Position numbers and translations under genes: made by a program. The notes beneath the pieces are model-generated. The model made no database searches and was not told the origin of the DNA. It saw only the letters and a list, made by a program, of their open reading frames with translations. Below, in pieces: positions 8,856 to 17,186 of a stretch of 64,000 bases of DNA (positions within the stretch are counted from its first letter, which is position 1; each line of letters begins with the position of its first letter). The stretch spans positions 1-64,000 of the forward strand of contig JBOEGJ010000015.1 of the NCBI GenBank assembly GCA_050633365.1. The letters run 5' to 3'. This DNA comes from Pseudomaricurvus sp050633365. Lineage in GTDB: Bacteria; Pseudomonadota; Gammaproteobacteria; Pseudomonadales; Cellvibrionaceae.

Positions 8856-9236
8856 AATACTTCGGAAAAACGCGATACCTCGTACGAATCCCCGACCGCT
8901 AAGACAGGTAGATCCCGAAGGAACAACAATACCTCGCCAATACCTCAGGCAGGCACGCCCCACCCCAGGAATATCTCAGAATATCTCAGACAGGCACAAC
9001 CGGCAAAAGACAAAGACAATACCTCGGACAGGCACACCCAACCGGCCAGGAATATCTGAATATCTCAGACAGGCACACCCGAGAATACCTCAGAGAGAAT
9101 ACCTGAGAGAATACCTCAGAATACCTCAGACAGGCACGCCCCGAAGAACTTAAAGGCGCTTGCCCAGACAATACCTCAGACAGGCAAGGACAATACCTCA
9201 GACAGGCACGCCCCGAAGAACTTAAAGGCGCTTGCC
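8856..9236. repeat. Irregular array of AATAYCT / GACAGGCAC repeats next to the RAYT element
   Basis: At least a dozen copies of AATACCTC or AATATCTC occur between 8856 and 9236. About seven extend to the fuller unit AATAYCTCRGACAGGCAC. Full units begin at about 8980, 9018, 9059, 9120, 9170 and 9192; a variant begins at 8939. Two 45-bp blocks (9120-9164 and 9192-9236) are identical and end in GGCGCTTGCC, which can pair imperfectly with the GGCACGCC just before it. The same hairpin unit heads the RAYT element at 9229 and, diverged, its deleted copy. Spacing is irregular (8-45 bp), so this is not a CRISPR array. It is most likely a family of REP-like sequences tied to the adjacent transposase (inference). 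Confidence 0.75.
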
Positions 9237-10395
9237 TAAGTGGTGTTGATTTTCTTGGTTTGAATATGGGTATTAGGGAGGCGAGTGAATTCAAACGACA
9301 GAATCACTCAATTTGATCGTAGGTCTCCCTACCGATAGGCATATCTGAGATATCTAGGCTGCTAGTACTCGTCGTCGAAACTTCTTACGAAAATTTCGCT
9401 CGAAATGTTGGCTGTTTTCTAGCCATTCTCTGGGAGAAATTCCAAGTCGACTCAGGATAGGCGGGTACTTGCCATCGATAGAGCCTCGCTTTCCCTTTCT
9501 CATTATCCGACCGGTGTAATCGACAAGCTGAAGGTAATCGCTGAATGAATAGAGAATACCCTGTTGGTTGTGAACGGTAACCGCATCTTCAAACTTAGCG
9601 AGTGCGGCTAACGGCAGATCAAAAGGGTTTGCAAGGGGTTGGCCTTTGATGGCTTCGGCTAAGTCAAAGCGCTGAACAATTCGCTCTCGAATGCTGGTGT
9701 ATTCAGAGGCTTCTGGTGTTTTAGCCATTTGTGCACGAATGGGGTTCAGGTCAACATAAGCCATGCAACTGAGTAGGGCTTCTTCGCTTAGCAATGGTTG
9801 TGAGATAAAGCGAGATTCCCAAAAGTGCCCCGTGCACCGATCTTCTTGGTTGGCTCTTTTAGCAATAGGCTCGTTTAGGCATTTAAAGAACCAGCTTAGG
9901 CTCTGCAACCGCTCTCGCCAAACCTCGGCGATTTCCATTACGGTTTTGGTTTCAATAGTATTAAGAGCATCGCCAGCGTAGTAGCGCTGCACGAGTAATG
10001 GGCCTTTGTGCAGGGTTAGCCAATGGTGAATGATCCGATCCGTCGACCATGCATCCGTGGAGCGAATCTTAACCACTACATGGTAGTGGTTATGCATGAT
10101 GGCGTAACTGCAAATGTCTATAGCGAAAATTGAGGCCAATAGACGTAGACGGTTTTCGATAAACTTTCGGCGGTGTTCGTAGTTCTTGCTTGCGCCGTCA
10201 ATGCCACAGAGAAACGCGCGCCTTACACAGCGAGATATGCAGTGGTAGTAGGGCGTTTGTTCGAGAATGACTTGCTGTCGTCTTGGAGTAGGCATGAGCA
10301 ATTGATTTGATGGTTGATCGCTAAGCCTATGCTTTTGAATGTGCCGAAACAACCGAGAAAAAAGTACTAATCGAAATGCTCGGTCAGTTTGTTTT
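9229..10395 (-). mobile_element. Full-length RAYT element
   Basis: The limits are set by comparison with the deleted copy at 4622-4922. Shared sequence starts in the GCGCTTGCCT block near 9229, continues through GAATTCAAACGAC near 9286, and on the far side ends near 10395. The transposase gene fills the centre. The outer left limit may reach back into the last hairpin repeat unit (9202). No target-site duplication could be recognised. Confidence 0.6.
9354..10295 (-). CDS. REP-associated tyrosine transposase (Y1_Tnp / HUH family)
   Basis: A 313-residue transposase with the single-strand HUH nuclease signature HNHYHVVVK near residue 72. Typical flanking segments are YYHCISRCVRRAFLCG near residue 15, a FFKCLNEPIAKRANQ helix, and CTGHFWESRFISQPLL, followed by AYVDLNPIRA. 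The candidate catalytic tyrosine lies in SEYTSIRERI. RAYT proteins nick and rejoin single strands at REP hairpins. I choose ATG 10295, which gives the usual MPTPRR opening. A TTG at 10352 would add 19 unconserved residues. No frameshift is visible, so it may be active. The adjacent repeat array is the expected substrate type. Confidence 0.88.
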   Translation of the reverse strand: MPTPRRQQVILEQTPYYHCISRCVRRAFLCGIDGASKNYEHRRKFIENRLRLLASIFAIDICSYAIMHNHYHVVVKIRSTDAWSTDRIIHHWLTLHKGPLLVQRYYAGDALNTIETKTVMEIAEVWRERLQSLSWFFKCLNEPIAKRANQEDRCTGHFWESRFISQPLLSEEALLSCMAYVDLNPIRAQMAKTPEASEYTSIRERIVQRFDLAEAIKGQPLANPFDLPLAALAKFEDAVTVHNQQGILYSFSDYLQLVDYTGRIMRKGKRGSIDGKYPPILSRLGISPREWLENSQHFERNFRKKFRRRVLAA

Positions 10396-10567
10396 CGAAT
10401 ACCGGAGTGGTTTGAGGTTCCTAGCGTTTGCGTTATCCATATCGGTGTCCAAGTGGGAGCGCGACTTTGGTAGCGCGTGGCGGTAGAGGGGTTAAACAGT
10501 TGTTTGAATGTGGTTTCTGGTGGCGGTAAGATGACGTCAAACGTCTAATTGGAAAGGAACGATCGCC

Positions 10568-11044
10568 ATTACAGTACCCGCAGAAGCTTGGGATTTCGAT
10601 AGGCCTTTTATTATTGAAGTAACCGCCGAAGATTCTGATATCGACAGCTATCAGCACGTGAACAATTCTGTCTACGTCCGTTGGTTTGATGAATGCGCCC
10701 GCGAGCATTCCAAGGCTGTCGGGGTGGATATCGAGATCGCCGCTGAATTAGGAAGTGGCATGGCTGTGCGCGAGAGCAAGATCCAATATTTACGTTCTGC
10801 CTATTTAGGAGACAGGATTCAGGTTGCCAATTGGATAGTTAAGAATGATGGCCGTCTAAGAGCGACCCGCCATTTTCAATTGATTCGAGAGTCGGATGGA
10901 GTCACTCTGGTGAGAGCGATATTAGATTATGTGTGTATTGATATTGCTTCCGGCAAGCCTTCGAGAATGCCGAAACTGTTTCGAGATAGGTATTGTGATG
11001 TGAGGGAAAACAGCAGTGAATATCCTCTCCTAACTTCAGTTTAA
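10568..11044 (+). CDS. Hotdog-fold acyl-CoA thioesterase with a probable ATT start codon
   Basis: A protein of about 158 residues of the YbgC/FadM-type thioesterase fold. The catalytic region is DSDIDSYQHVNNSVYVRWFD, with the Asp and His upstream of the HVNN turn. The only standard in-frame start, GTG 10658, is the Val of HVNN and would delete the active-site Asp and His. The frame is open back to a TGA near 10536. An ATT at 10568 follows AAAGGA with 9-nt spacing and gives the usual opening (ITVPAEAWDFDRP). So either translation starts at ATT, or an ATG has mutated and the gene is weakly expressed. It lies between the RAYT element and the caspase-like gene, with repeat units on both sides. 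Confidence 0.75.
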   Translation: MTVPAEAWDFDRPFIIEVTAEDSDIDSYQHVNNSVYVRWFDECAREHSKAVGVDIEIAAELGSGMAVRESKIQYLRSAYLGDRIQVANWIVKNDGRLRATRHFQLIRESDGVTLVRAILDYVCIDIASGKPSRMPKLFRDRYCDVRENSSEYPLLTSV

Positions 11045-11127
11045 CAATATCTTACAATACCTCAGACAGGCACGCACTAGACGTACTAGGTGCTAGACGT
11101 ACTAGGTGGACAGGCACGTACTAGGTG
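11045..11127. repeat. Outlying units of the GACAGGCAC repeat plus a 16-bp tandem duplication
   Basis: One full AATACCTCAGACAGGCAC unit starts at 11056. CTAGACGTACTAGGTG follows twice head to tail (11077-11092 and 11093-11108), then GACAGGCACGTACTAGGTG (11109-11127). The shared ACGTACTAGGTG and GACAGGCACG words tie this patch to the array at 8856-9236, on the other side of the RAYT and thioesterase genes. Confidence 0.7.
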
Positions 11128-11161
11128 TAGTAGACCAGAGTTATTTTGAAAAGGTAGCAAA

Positions 11162-14100
11162 ATGTTTGGCGTCAAATCAGTGTTTGGTTTTCTCTCCCTT
11201 TTAAGTTTTGGGTTGATTAACAACGCCAATGCTCTGGAAATACCCGAGTTTAGCCTTCCTGTGGGGGCCGCCGTTACCGCGGTGGACAACAGCAGTCGGG
11301 ATTTTGGTTTGTTGGATGAAAAGGGAAAAGCTCATTTTCGTCGAGAGGAAGGCACGTGGATTCGAACGTTGATACACCCAGACAGTCGTGAAAAAAAGGA
11401 GTTTGAACCAGATTCGAGAGCGCTTTTTATCCTTGTCAACTTCTCTGGCGTAGGGCCGCGTTCAAGTATTAGCTTCCAAAAGAGTAATTTCAGCGGGCTT
11501 AAGGCTAAATATCGTCGGAAAGGGGATGGCTGGGAGATAGAAGGCCTGGAACAGCCGTTAAGCGAGTCCGAACGAAGTGTTGTGGAGCGATACGCAAACG
11601 GTAACAGCTTCTTTAAAACTATCATCCATTCTGCTTCGTCGAGAAATTATGTTCAGGGTAGGGATTACCCTCTGAATACGACAGAGGCTGAATCATTCGA
11701 TGGCGCTGGCACTATATCGTTGGCTAAGGTTCAGAAAATGTGGGGCAAAGATATCGCTGAGTTTCGCGTGTCTTTGACGCAGTATGCTGGGTACGACATT
11801 GACGACGGCTGCGATCATGTTTTTTGGGTCACGGTCGATGAGGGGCGGCCGGTCTACTTATCGACCAGCTGTAAACTAAAGGCAAAACTCAATCAGATCG
11901 AAGCGGATGTTTACATACAGCGCACGCGGGGGTTTAGCTATAGCGATCTATCGATCAGCGATTTTTCGCCAACACCGCTTCCGGCCCTGCATCCGCGGGG
12001 TGAGATTGTCGATATGGCTTTCTCCGAAAAAACCAAGCAGTTGGTGTTTGTCAGTAAAGAGGGCGGCAGTGATGATCATTGGCTGTCATTTTGGGATCTC
12101 GATCGACGCAGGCTGGTTTACAGCGTCAAAGCTCGAGGCGGGATGTTAGCAAAGTCGGCTGATGAGGATGTGCTCATCAACGTTGGAGAGTACAGGCTGG
12201 GTAGCGCCCACACGCTGATTGGCGATGGTTATCAAGAGTTCGGAAACATGGCGTCGTTGGACATGGATAGAAAAATTCTATCCATGGGCACGCTGGGAAG
12301 GTATCCGGTAACTTTGAACGAAAAAAATGAAATTGAAGTCTTTAACCTCGGTTGGGGAAAGCAAATCTATCGTCATGAGTTGGAACACTCTGCTTATGAA
12401 ATGCTAGCTGCGGCGAATGATGGACGAGTCGCAACGCTTAATAGCGCGGGCAATCTTGCCATCCATGAGTTACAAATCAGTCACGAAGACTGTGAAGACG
12501 GCGCTGCAGTTGAAGGTTCGGGCTTTGAAGGGTCTTGGTGTGAAGGTGCAAAAGTTCATGCTCAGTTAAACAAGCATCAGGCGTCTATTGATCTCGGTTT
12601 TATCATTTCTGACGATGATAAAGAAACGTCAATGTTGATAGGACGCAAGTGGGGCATCAGTCTTCTGTCTGTCCACGAGAAATTGCCGCTGCTTGGCTAT
12701 TGTGTGAAAGCTAAATATCAGTGTGGGTTGATCAACTATCAAGACAGTACCCATGTCAAACTATCCGGCTCCAGCCTAGCATTCTCCGATGCCGCTAATG
12801 AGGTAGTGACCAATCAAGGGGTGTATGATCTTCACGGGCGTTTTATTCGCAGCTCGTCCACTACGTCGTTTGGTGCGGGAAAGATTGCGCTATCGGAGCA
12901 GGGCGGACTTACCTTTACCGAAGACTTTGACTATGGAAAGGGCGTTGGTCGTAGAAAAATTGTTGCGAGGGATTTAGATACCGGCGAGCCTGTTGAAGAG
13001 ATTTCTGCTAAAACCTTTCCTGTAAAGCAATTACTGCCTCAGGGTGATAGTGGTCTACTGGTGCTGACGGGGCCGCAGTTTAGTGATCTTAACGATATGC
13101 TAGCCATCGATTTCAAAACTCTCAGCGTCGATAAGCAATCGATTGAATTTCCGGTTCGTCATGTTGAAGAAAATAGTCGCTACATCCTGATTGTTGGGGC
13201 GGATGCCTCGATCCTAATGGACAAACAAGATCAGGCCAATCCTCAGCTGATTAAGGCAAAGGTTTCTCATCATAAGCTCACCAAAAATGCTCTCATTTAC
13301 ACTGACTCAAATTCTGTTTATAGATTGGGTTTTCGAGAGCAAAGTAGCGTTTTACTGCACCGGTTTGAGAGCACGATATATGACATGATTGTTCTCGATT
13401 CAGACGGTGAAAAGATGGTTCTACAACTCGAAGAGGGCCAATTTTTCTTACCCCATATCAACAAAACACTTCTACTTAATTACGCCAGTGCGCCCACTAA
13501 GGCGCTAGTCAATTTCGGCGACGATAGAGGCTTCTTGGTGGCTGGGCTTCTGGATGATACCGGCCATTTCAATTCTGCCATTCCATTGATGCATCACTAC
13601 GACAACGAGGGGCAGTTCCTCAAGGTATTTGAACCTTCTTGGGGGCGCGCGGTTTCACACTACGTCACGGAAAATGGTCAGCTATGGTCCGGTACAAAAG
13701 ACGGCAATATTACCGTCAGAGATCTCGATACAGGCTTGATCTTGGAAGACTTTTCACCGCATCAAGGCCGTATTGCCGACATCGTCGAGCTCGATGGTGG
13801 CATAGTTGCTACCGGTTCGCTGGATGGAACCATTAAGCTTTGGCGCACTGATGTACCGAGCCCAAGATTTCTGCATGCCAAACAAGGGCAAGCTCAGGTG
13901 CTGGTAAAACCCGAGATCAATAAGCGCAATCCCAAACTCATTGCTACTTTTATTGCCGATAGTGACGGCGAGTTTATCGCGAGCTCTTCCGACGGTTATT
14001 ATTGGGGGACACCCAAAGGGCTGCATCGTGCGAGCTTTGTGGATGGAAATAAAATCTTTGATTACACCCGTTACGATTATTGGTTAAATCGCCCAGATAT

Positions 14101-15304
14101 TATTGCCAGCAGAATTGGAAAGTCCAGTGCCGAAGATCTACTGGCATGGGAGAAACTAGTGGGTGTTCGCCGATCTCGCCACGGCGATGGTGCCTTATCG
14201 CAGCGTTCAATGAGTCATCCTACACCTGTTTTTTCGCTTAGCGGGCCGGAAAAAGTTCAAGCCAATGAAACCGTCAAATTGAATTGGTCAGTGAGTCAAA
14301 AATCGAGAGCTGACCGTTTGCATGTGTTAGTTAACGAGGTTCCAGTGTTCGGGGTAGAGGGAAAGAGAATCACCGAATCTAGTGGCGACTTCGAACTTTC
14401 GTTGAGCCGTGGAGCAAACAAAGTTAAAGCTTTTGTATCTAACAAGGATGGCGTTCGATCAACGACACAGTTTAAAACCTACAACGGGATGGGCAAGGCG
14501 CAGAAACCTGATCTCTACGTGTTGGCGATCGGTGTATCAGATTATGAGCGGGATTTTTTGGACTTAAATTACGCTCGTAAAGATGTGGAGGATCTGAGCC
14601 GCTTATTGGCCGCTAGCGAGCAGTATCAAAAGGTTCACATTAAGAATCTAGTGGATGGAGACGTGACCCGTGACTCGGTTTTACAGGCCAAGCAGTTTCT
14701 CGCCGCTACGCGCCCGGATGATCGTGTTGTCGTTTTCTTTGCGGGGCACGGGTTTCTTGATGACTCGAATGATTACTATTTTGGCACAGTCGATATAGAT
14801 CCCTATGATCCGGCTAAGAATGGATTGGATTACGCGTCTATCAGTAATTTGGTCGACAATATTCCCTCTCGTTACAAGTTGCTGATGCTCGATACCTGTC
14901 ATTCCGGTGAGGTGAACGAATTGTCGGTTACAGGCACTTATGCCGAAGGCGTGGTATCACGCGGTTTATCATTACGAGCGCCCACAAGGGCTAAACCGAA
15001 TCTGCGCCTCTCGTATCAAATGTTGCAAAATACGTTTGTGGATTTACGTGCTTCCACAGGTGCAGTTGTTATCAGCGCATCCGGTGGCCGAGAGTATGCC
15101 TTAGAGAAATCTGGCAATGGTGTTTTTACGTCGGCGTTACTGGCGGGTCTGGGTAAAAAGGCCGCCGATAGCGATCAAGATGGGATTGTTTCGGTTGAAG
15201 AGTTAAGGCGCTATACCTATTCGGAGGTGAGTCGTCTCACCAACGGCGGCCAGACTCCAACAACTCGCAAGAACAATCTAGAGATCAACTTTGGGCTCTA
15301 CTGA
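11162..15304 (+). CDS. Exported WD40-like / caspase-domain (peptidase C14) protein with an EF-hand loop
   Basis: A 1380-residue protein. Residues 1-25 are a signal peptide ending near NANAL. Residues about 280-900 form beta-propeller-like repeats; the clearest WD40 units are near 838-900 (SGTKDGNITVRDLDTG and TGSLDGTIKLWR). About 1018-1105 look like an Ig-type strand domain. About 1115-1380 form a caspase fold: LYVLAIGVSDY, then FFAGHGF with catalytic His1196, then LLMLDTCHSGE with catalytic Cys1246. Residues 1336-1347 (DSDQDGIVSVEE) fit an EF-hand calcium loop, suggesting calcium control as in metacaspases (inference). AAAAGGTAG before the ATG fixes the start. Likely periplasmic or surface. 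It precedes selO by about 100 bp, possibly cotranscribed. Substrate unknown. Confidence 0.85.
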   Translation: MFGVKSVFGFLSLLSFGLINNANALEIPEFSLPVGAAVTAVDNSSRDFGLLDEKGKAHFRREEGTWIRTLIHPDSREKKEFEPDSRALFILVNFSGVGPRSSISFQKSNFSGLKAKYRRKGDGWEIEGLEQPLSESERSVVERYANGNSFFKTIIHSASSRNYVQGRDYPLNTTEAESFDGAGTISLAKVQKMWGKDIAEFRVSLTQYAGYDIDDGCDHVFWVTVDEGRPVYLSTSCKLKAKLNQIEADVYIQRTRGFSYSDLSISDFSPTPLPALHPRGEIVDMAFSEKTKQLVFVSKEGGSDDHWLSFWDLDRRRLVYSVKARGGMLAKSADEDVLINVGEYRLGSAHTLIGDGYQEFGNMASLDMDRKILSMGTLGRYPVTLNEKNEIEVFNLGWGKQIYRHELEHSAYEMLAAANDGRVATLNSAGNLAIHELQISHEDCEDGAAVEGSGFEGSWCEGAKVHAQLNKHQASIDLGFIISDDDKETSMLIGRKWGISLLSVHEKLPLLGYCVKAKYQCGLINYQDSTHVKLSGSSLAFSDAANEVVTNQGVYDLHGRFIRSSSTTSFGAGKIALSEQGGLTFTEDFDYGKGVGRRKIVARDLDTGEPVEEISAKTFPVKQLLPQGDSGLLVLTGPQFSDLNDMLAIDFKTLSVDKQSIEFPVRHVEENSRYILIVGADASILMDKQDQANPQLIKAKVSHHKLTKNALIYTDSNSVYRLGFREQSSVLLHRFESTIYDMIVLDSDGEKMVLQLEEGQFFLPHINKTLLLNYASAPTKALVNFGDDRGFLVAGLLDDTGHFNSAIPLMHHYDNEGQFLKVFEPSWGRAVSHYVTENGQLWSGTKDGNITVRDLDTGLILEDFSPHQGRIADIVELDGGIVATGSLDGTIKLWRTDVPSPRFLHAKQGQAQVLVKPEINKRNPKLIATFIADSDGEFIASSSDGYYWGTPKGLHRASFVDGNKIFDYTRYDYWLNRPDIIASRIGKSSAEDLLAWEKLVGVRRSRHGDGALSQRSMSHPTPVFSLSGPEKVQANETVKLNWSVSQKSRADRLHVLVNEVPVFGVEGKRITESSGDFELSLSRGANKVKAFVSNKDGVRSTTQFKTYNGMGKAQKPDLYVLAIGVSDYERDFLDLNYARKDVEDLSRLLAASEQYQKVHIKNLVDGDVTRDSVLQAKQFLAATRPDDRVVVFFAGHGFLDDSNDYYFGTVDIDPYDPAKNGLDYASISNLVDNIPSRYKLLMLDTCHSGEVNELSVTGTYAEGVVSRGLSLRAPTRAKPNLRLSYQMLQNTFVDLRASTGAVVISASGGREYALEKSGNGVFTSALLAGLGKKAADSDQDGIVSVEELRRYTYSEVSRLTNGGQTPTTRKNNLEINFGLY

Positions 15305-15360
15305 GACATAGAGGCCCGTAATGCGACAAATACAGATATCTACACAGATAACGAGGTAAA

Positions 15361-15405
15361 ATGCAGAGAATTAACATCTATCTTTACCAGCCTTGGTATA
15401 AATGA
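15361..15405 (+). CDS. 14-codon leader ORF overlapping the selO start
   Basis: An ATG at 15361 has a good ribosome site (ACGAGGTAAA). It encodes MQRINIYLYQPWYK and ends at TGA 15403-15405, sharing ATGA with the selO start at 15402. The selO ATG itself has no ribosome site. Translation of selO probably depends on termination of this leader (translational coupling). The peptide is rich in aromatic residues (three Tyr, one Trp). Whether it senses anything is unknown. Confidence 0.5.
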   Translation: MQRINIYLYQPWYK

Positions 15406-17186
15406 CTATGAAAACCCCATCGCCTTTGACACCCGCCCCGATTCTATCTACGCTCGGCGACCTTGCGAAATTGACCGACTACAGCCTCATGGACACACTC
15501 AACCGTGATCCAGAGGCGACTGACAACGGTGCCGATCACGCTCCAAGACAAGTCTTCAGTGGACATTATGTGCCGGTTAGTCCGACGCCCATCGAAGCCC
15601 CTGAATATGTGGCACATAGCAAAAGCTTCTTTGCAGAGCTTGGCTTGGCCGACAGTTTGGCTCAGTCTGCCGACTTTGTTCGTCTGTTCTCTGGCGATTT
15701 ATCCGCCGTACCAGCGCCGATGCGCAAGGTGGGTTGGGCCACGGGATACGCACTGTCTATCTACGGGACGGAATATATCCAGCAGTGCCCGTTCCAAACG
15801 GGCAACGGCTATGGCGACGGTCGCGCCATTTCTGTGCTCGAGGCGGTGATTAATGGCCAGCGCTGGGAGATGCAGCTCAAAGGCGGTGGTCGTACGCCAT
15901 ACTGCCGCGGTGCGGACGGCCGTGCAGTCTTGCGCTCGAGCATCCGCGAGTTCTTAGCGCAAGAGCACATGCACGCTCTCGGTGTACCCACATCACGGTC
16001 ATTGAGTTTGTACGCTTCAAAAACAGAGACGGTACAGCGCCCTTGGTACTCCGAGGGTTCGCGCTCTGAGAATCCCGACCGGATGATCTCTGAAGCAGTT
16101 GCCATTTCGACACGCGTTGCACCGTCATTTCTTCGCGTTGGGCAGCTAGAGCTGTTCGCTCGTCGCACCCGCAAAGACGAACACCCAAAAGCGATGGAAG
16201 AGCTCGAGAGAATCCTATCGCACGTAATTGATCGTGAGTACCGTGATCTTATCGATACAAAGCTCTCCACCTCAGAACAAGTGCTGCAGTTGGCGCGCGA
16301 ATATCAGGGCCGTCTCACGTCCTTGGTGGCGAATTGGATTCGCGTGGGGTTCTGTCAAGGCAACTTCAATAGCGACAATTGCGCGGTGGGCGGCTTTACG
16401 CTGGATTATGGACCTTTTGGTTTTTGTGATGTGTTTAATCCCTATTATCAACCTTGGACGGGTGGTGGTGATCACTTCTCGTTTTTGAATCAACCCAACG
16501 CCGCACAGAAAAACTTCGACATGTTTTGTTCGGCGTTAGGAGCGTTGTTGGCGTCAAATCAGGAGGATTTGCGAGTATTAGGTGAGGTTCAACGTGGGTT
16601 CTCCGGCGTTATGCAATCGAAAATGCAAGCCATGTGGGCTGCCAAGTTGGGGCTGGATCTGTCTTTGGGTTTGGACTCCCTGAGCGAGTCTGACAAAACG
16701 CTTTTCGGTGAGGTGTTCAGCGAGCTACAAACACTGATAAGCCAAGCACCTATTGATTACACGATCTTCTTTCGCGAGCTCTCCTCGATTCCCGACGATA
16801 TTGGCCCGCTCAAAAGGAGCTTCTACAACAACTCTGGCAATGGGGAAGAGGGCCAGAGAAATAGCCGTTGGTCGGCGTGGTTAGACAAGTGGAAAATTCT
16901 GCTTAAGATTTCCGCCAACGAAAGTGATGATTGCTCCCGCTCGAGAGAAGAAATTTCTAAGCAGATGAAACTTGTTAACCCCAAGTACATTTTGCGTGAG
17001 TGGTTTTTAGTACCGGCGTATCAGCAAGCCGCTGCGGGAGATTACACACTAGTTCAAGAGCTGCAGGAGGTGATGACACAGCCCTATGCAGAGCAATCGC
17101 AGACGCTGGAAGATAAGTACTATCGCTTGAAGCCACCGGAGTTTTTCCAATTGGGTGGATTATCCCATCTCAGTTGCTCGTCGTGA
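15402..17186 (+). CDS. selO: Protein adenylyltransferase SelO (YdiU/UPF0061 family)
   Basis: A 594-residue pseudokinase-fold AMP transferase that attaches AMP to Ser, Thr or Tyr of proteins and is linked to redox stress. Visible segments are LKGGGRTPYCRGADGR (Lys160 region), RSSIREFLAQE, GFCQGNFNSDN (316-326) and LDYGPFGF with Asp335. In this copy Gln319 replaces the His common in 'CHGV-NTDN' members. The chain ends Cys-Ser-Ser. The Cys stands at the antepenultimate position that holds selenocysteine in animal SelO and can form a regulatory disulfide. It lies downstream of the caspase-like gene and is preceded by an overlapping leader ORF. Confidence 0.93.
   Translation: MTMKTPSPLTPAPILSTLGDLAKLTDYSLMDTLNRDPEATDNGADHAPRQVFSGHYVPVSPTPIEAPEYVAHSKSFFAELGLADSLAQSADFVRLFSGDLSAVPAPMRKVGWATGYALSIYGTEYIQQCPFQTGNGYGDGRAISVLEAVINGQRWEMQLKGGGRTPYCRGADGRAVLRSSIREFLAQEHMHALGVPTSRSLSLYASKTETVQRPWYSEGSRSENPDRMISEAVAISTRVAPSFLRVGQLELFARRTRKDEHPKAMEELERILSHVIDREYRDLIDTKLSTSEQVLQLAREYQGRLTSLVANWIRVGFCQGNFNSDNCAVGGFTLDYGPFGFCDVFNPYYQPWTGGGDHFSFLNQPNAAQKNFDMFCSALGALLASNQEDLRVLGEVQRGFSGVMQSKMQAMWAAKLGLDLSLGLDSLSESDKTLFGEVFSELQTLISQAPIDYTIFFRELSSIPDDIGPLKRSFYNNSGNGEEGQRNSRWSAWLDKWKILLKISANESDDCSRSREEISKQMKLVNPKYILREWFLVPAYQQAAAGDYTLVQELQEVMTQPYAEQSQTLEDKYYRLKPPEFFQLGGLSHLSCSS

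Noticed and set aside
8856..9236. Possible CRISPR array
   Set aside because: Repeats are short, degenerate and irregularly spaced by 8-45 bp, some abut directly, spacers are not uniform, and no cas gene is present.
8986..9294. 102-codon minus-strand frame across the repeat array
   Set aside because: Its product is a concatenation of the same repeat translated over and over (SSSGRACLRY), with no ribosome site. It is a by-product of the repeats.
17184..17186. SelO as a selenoprotein reading through a stop
   Set aside because: The C-terminal position is already a Cys codon and the stop is TGA after Ser-Ser; no SECIS-like hairpin was evident next to it.
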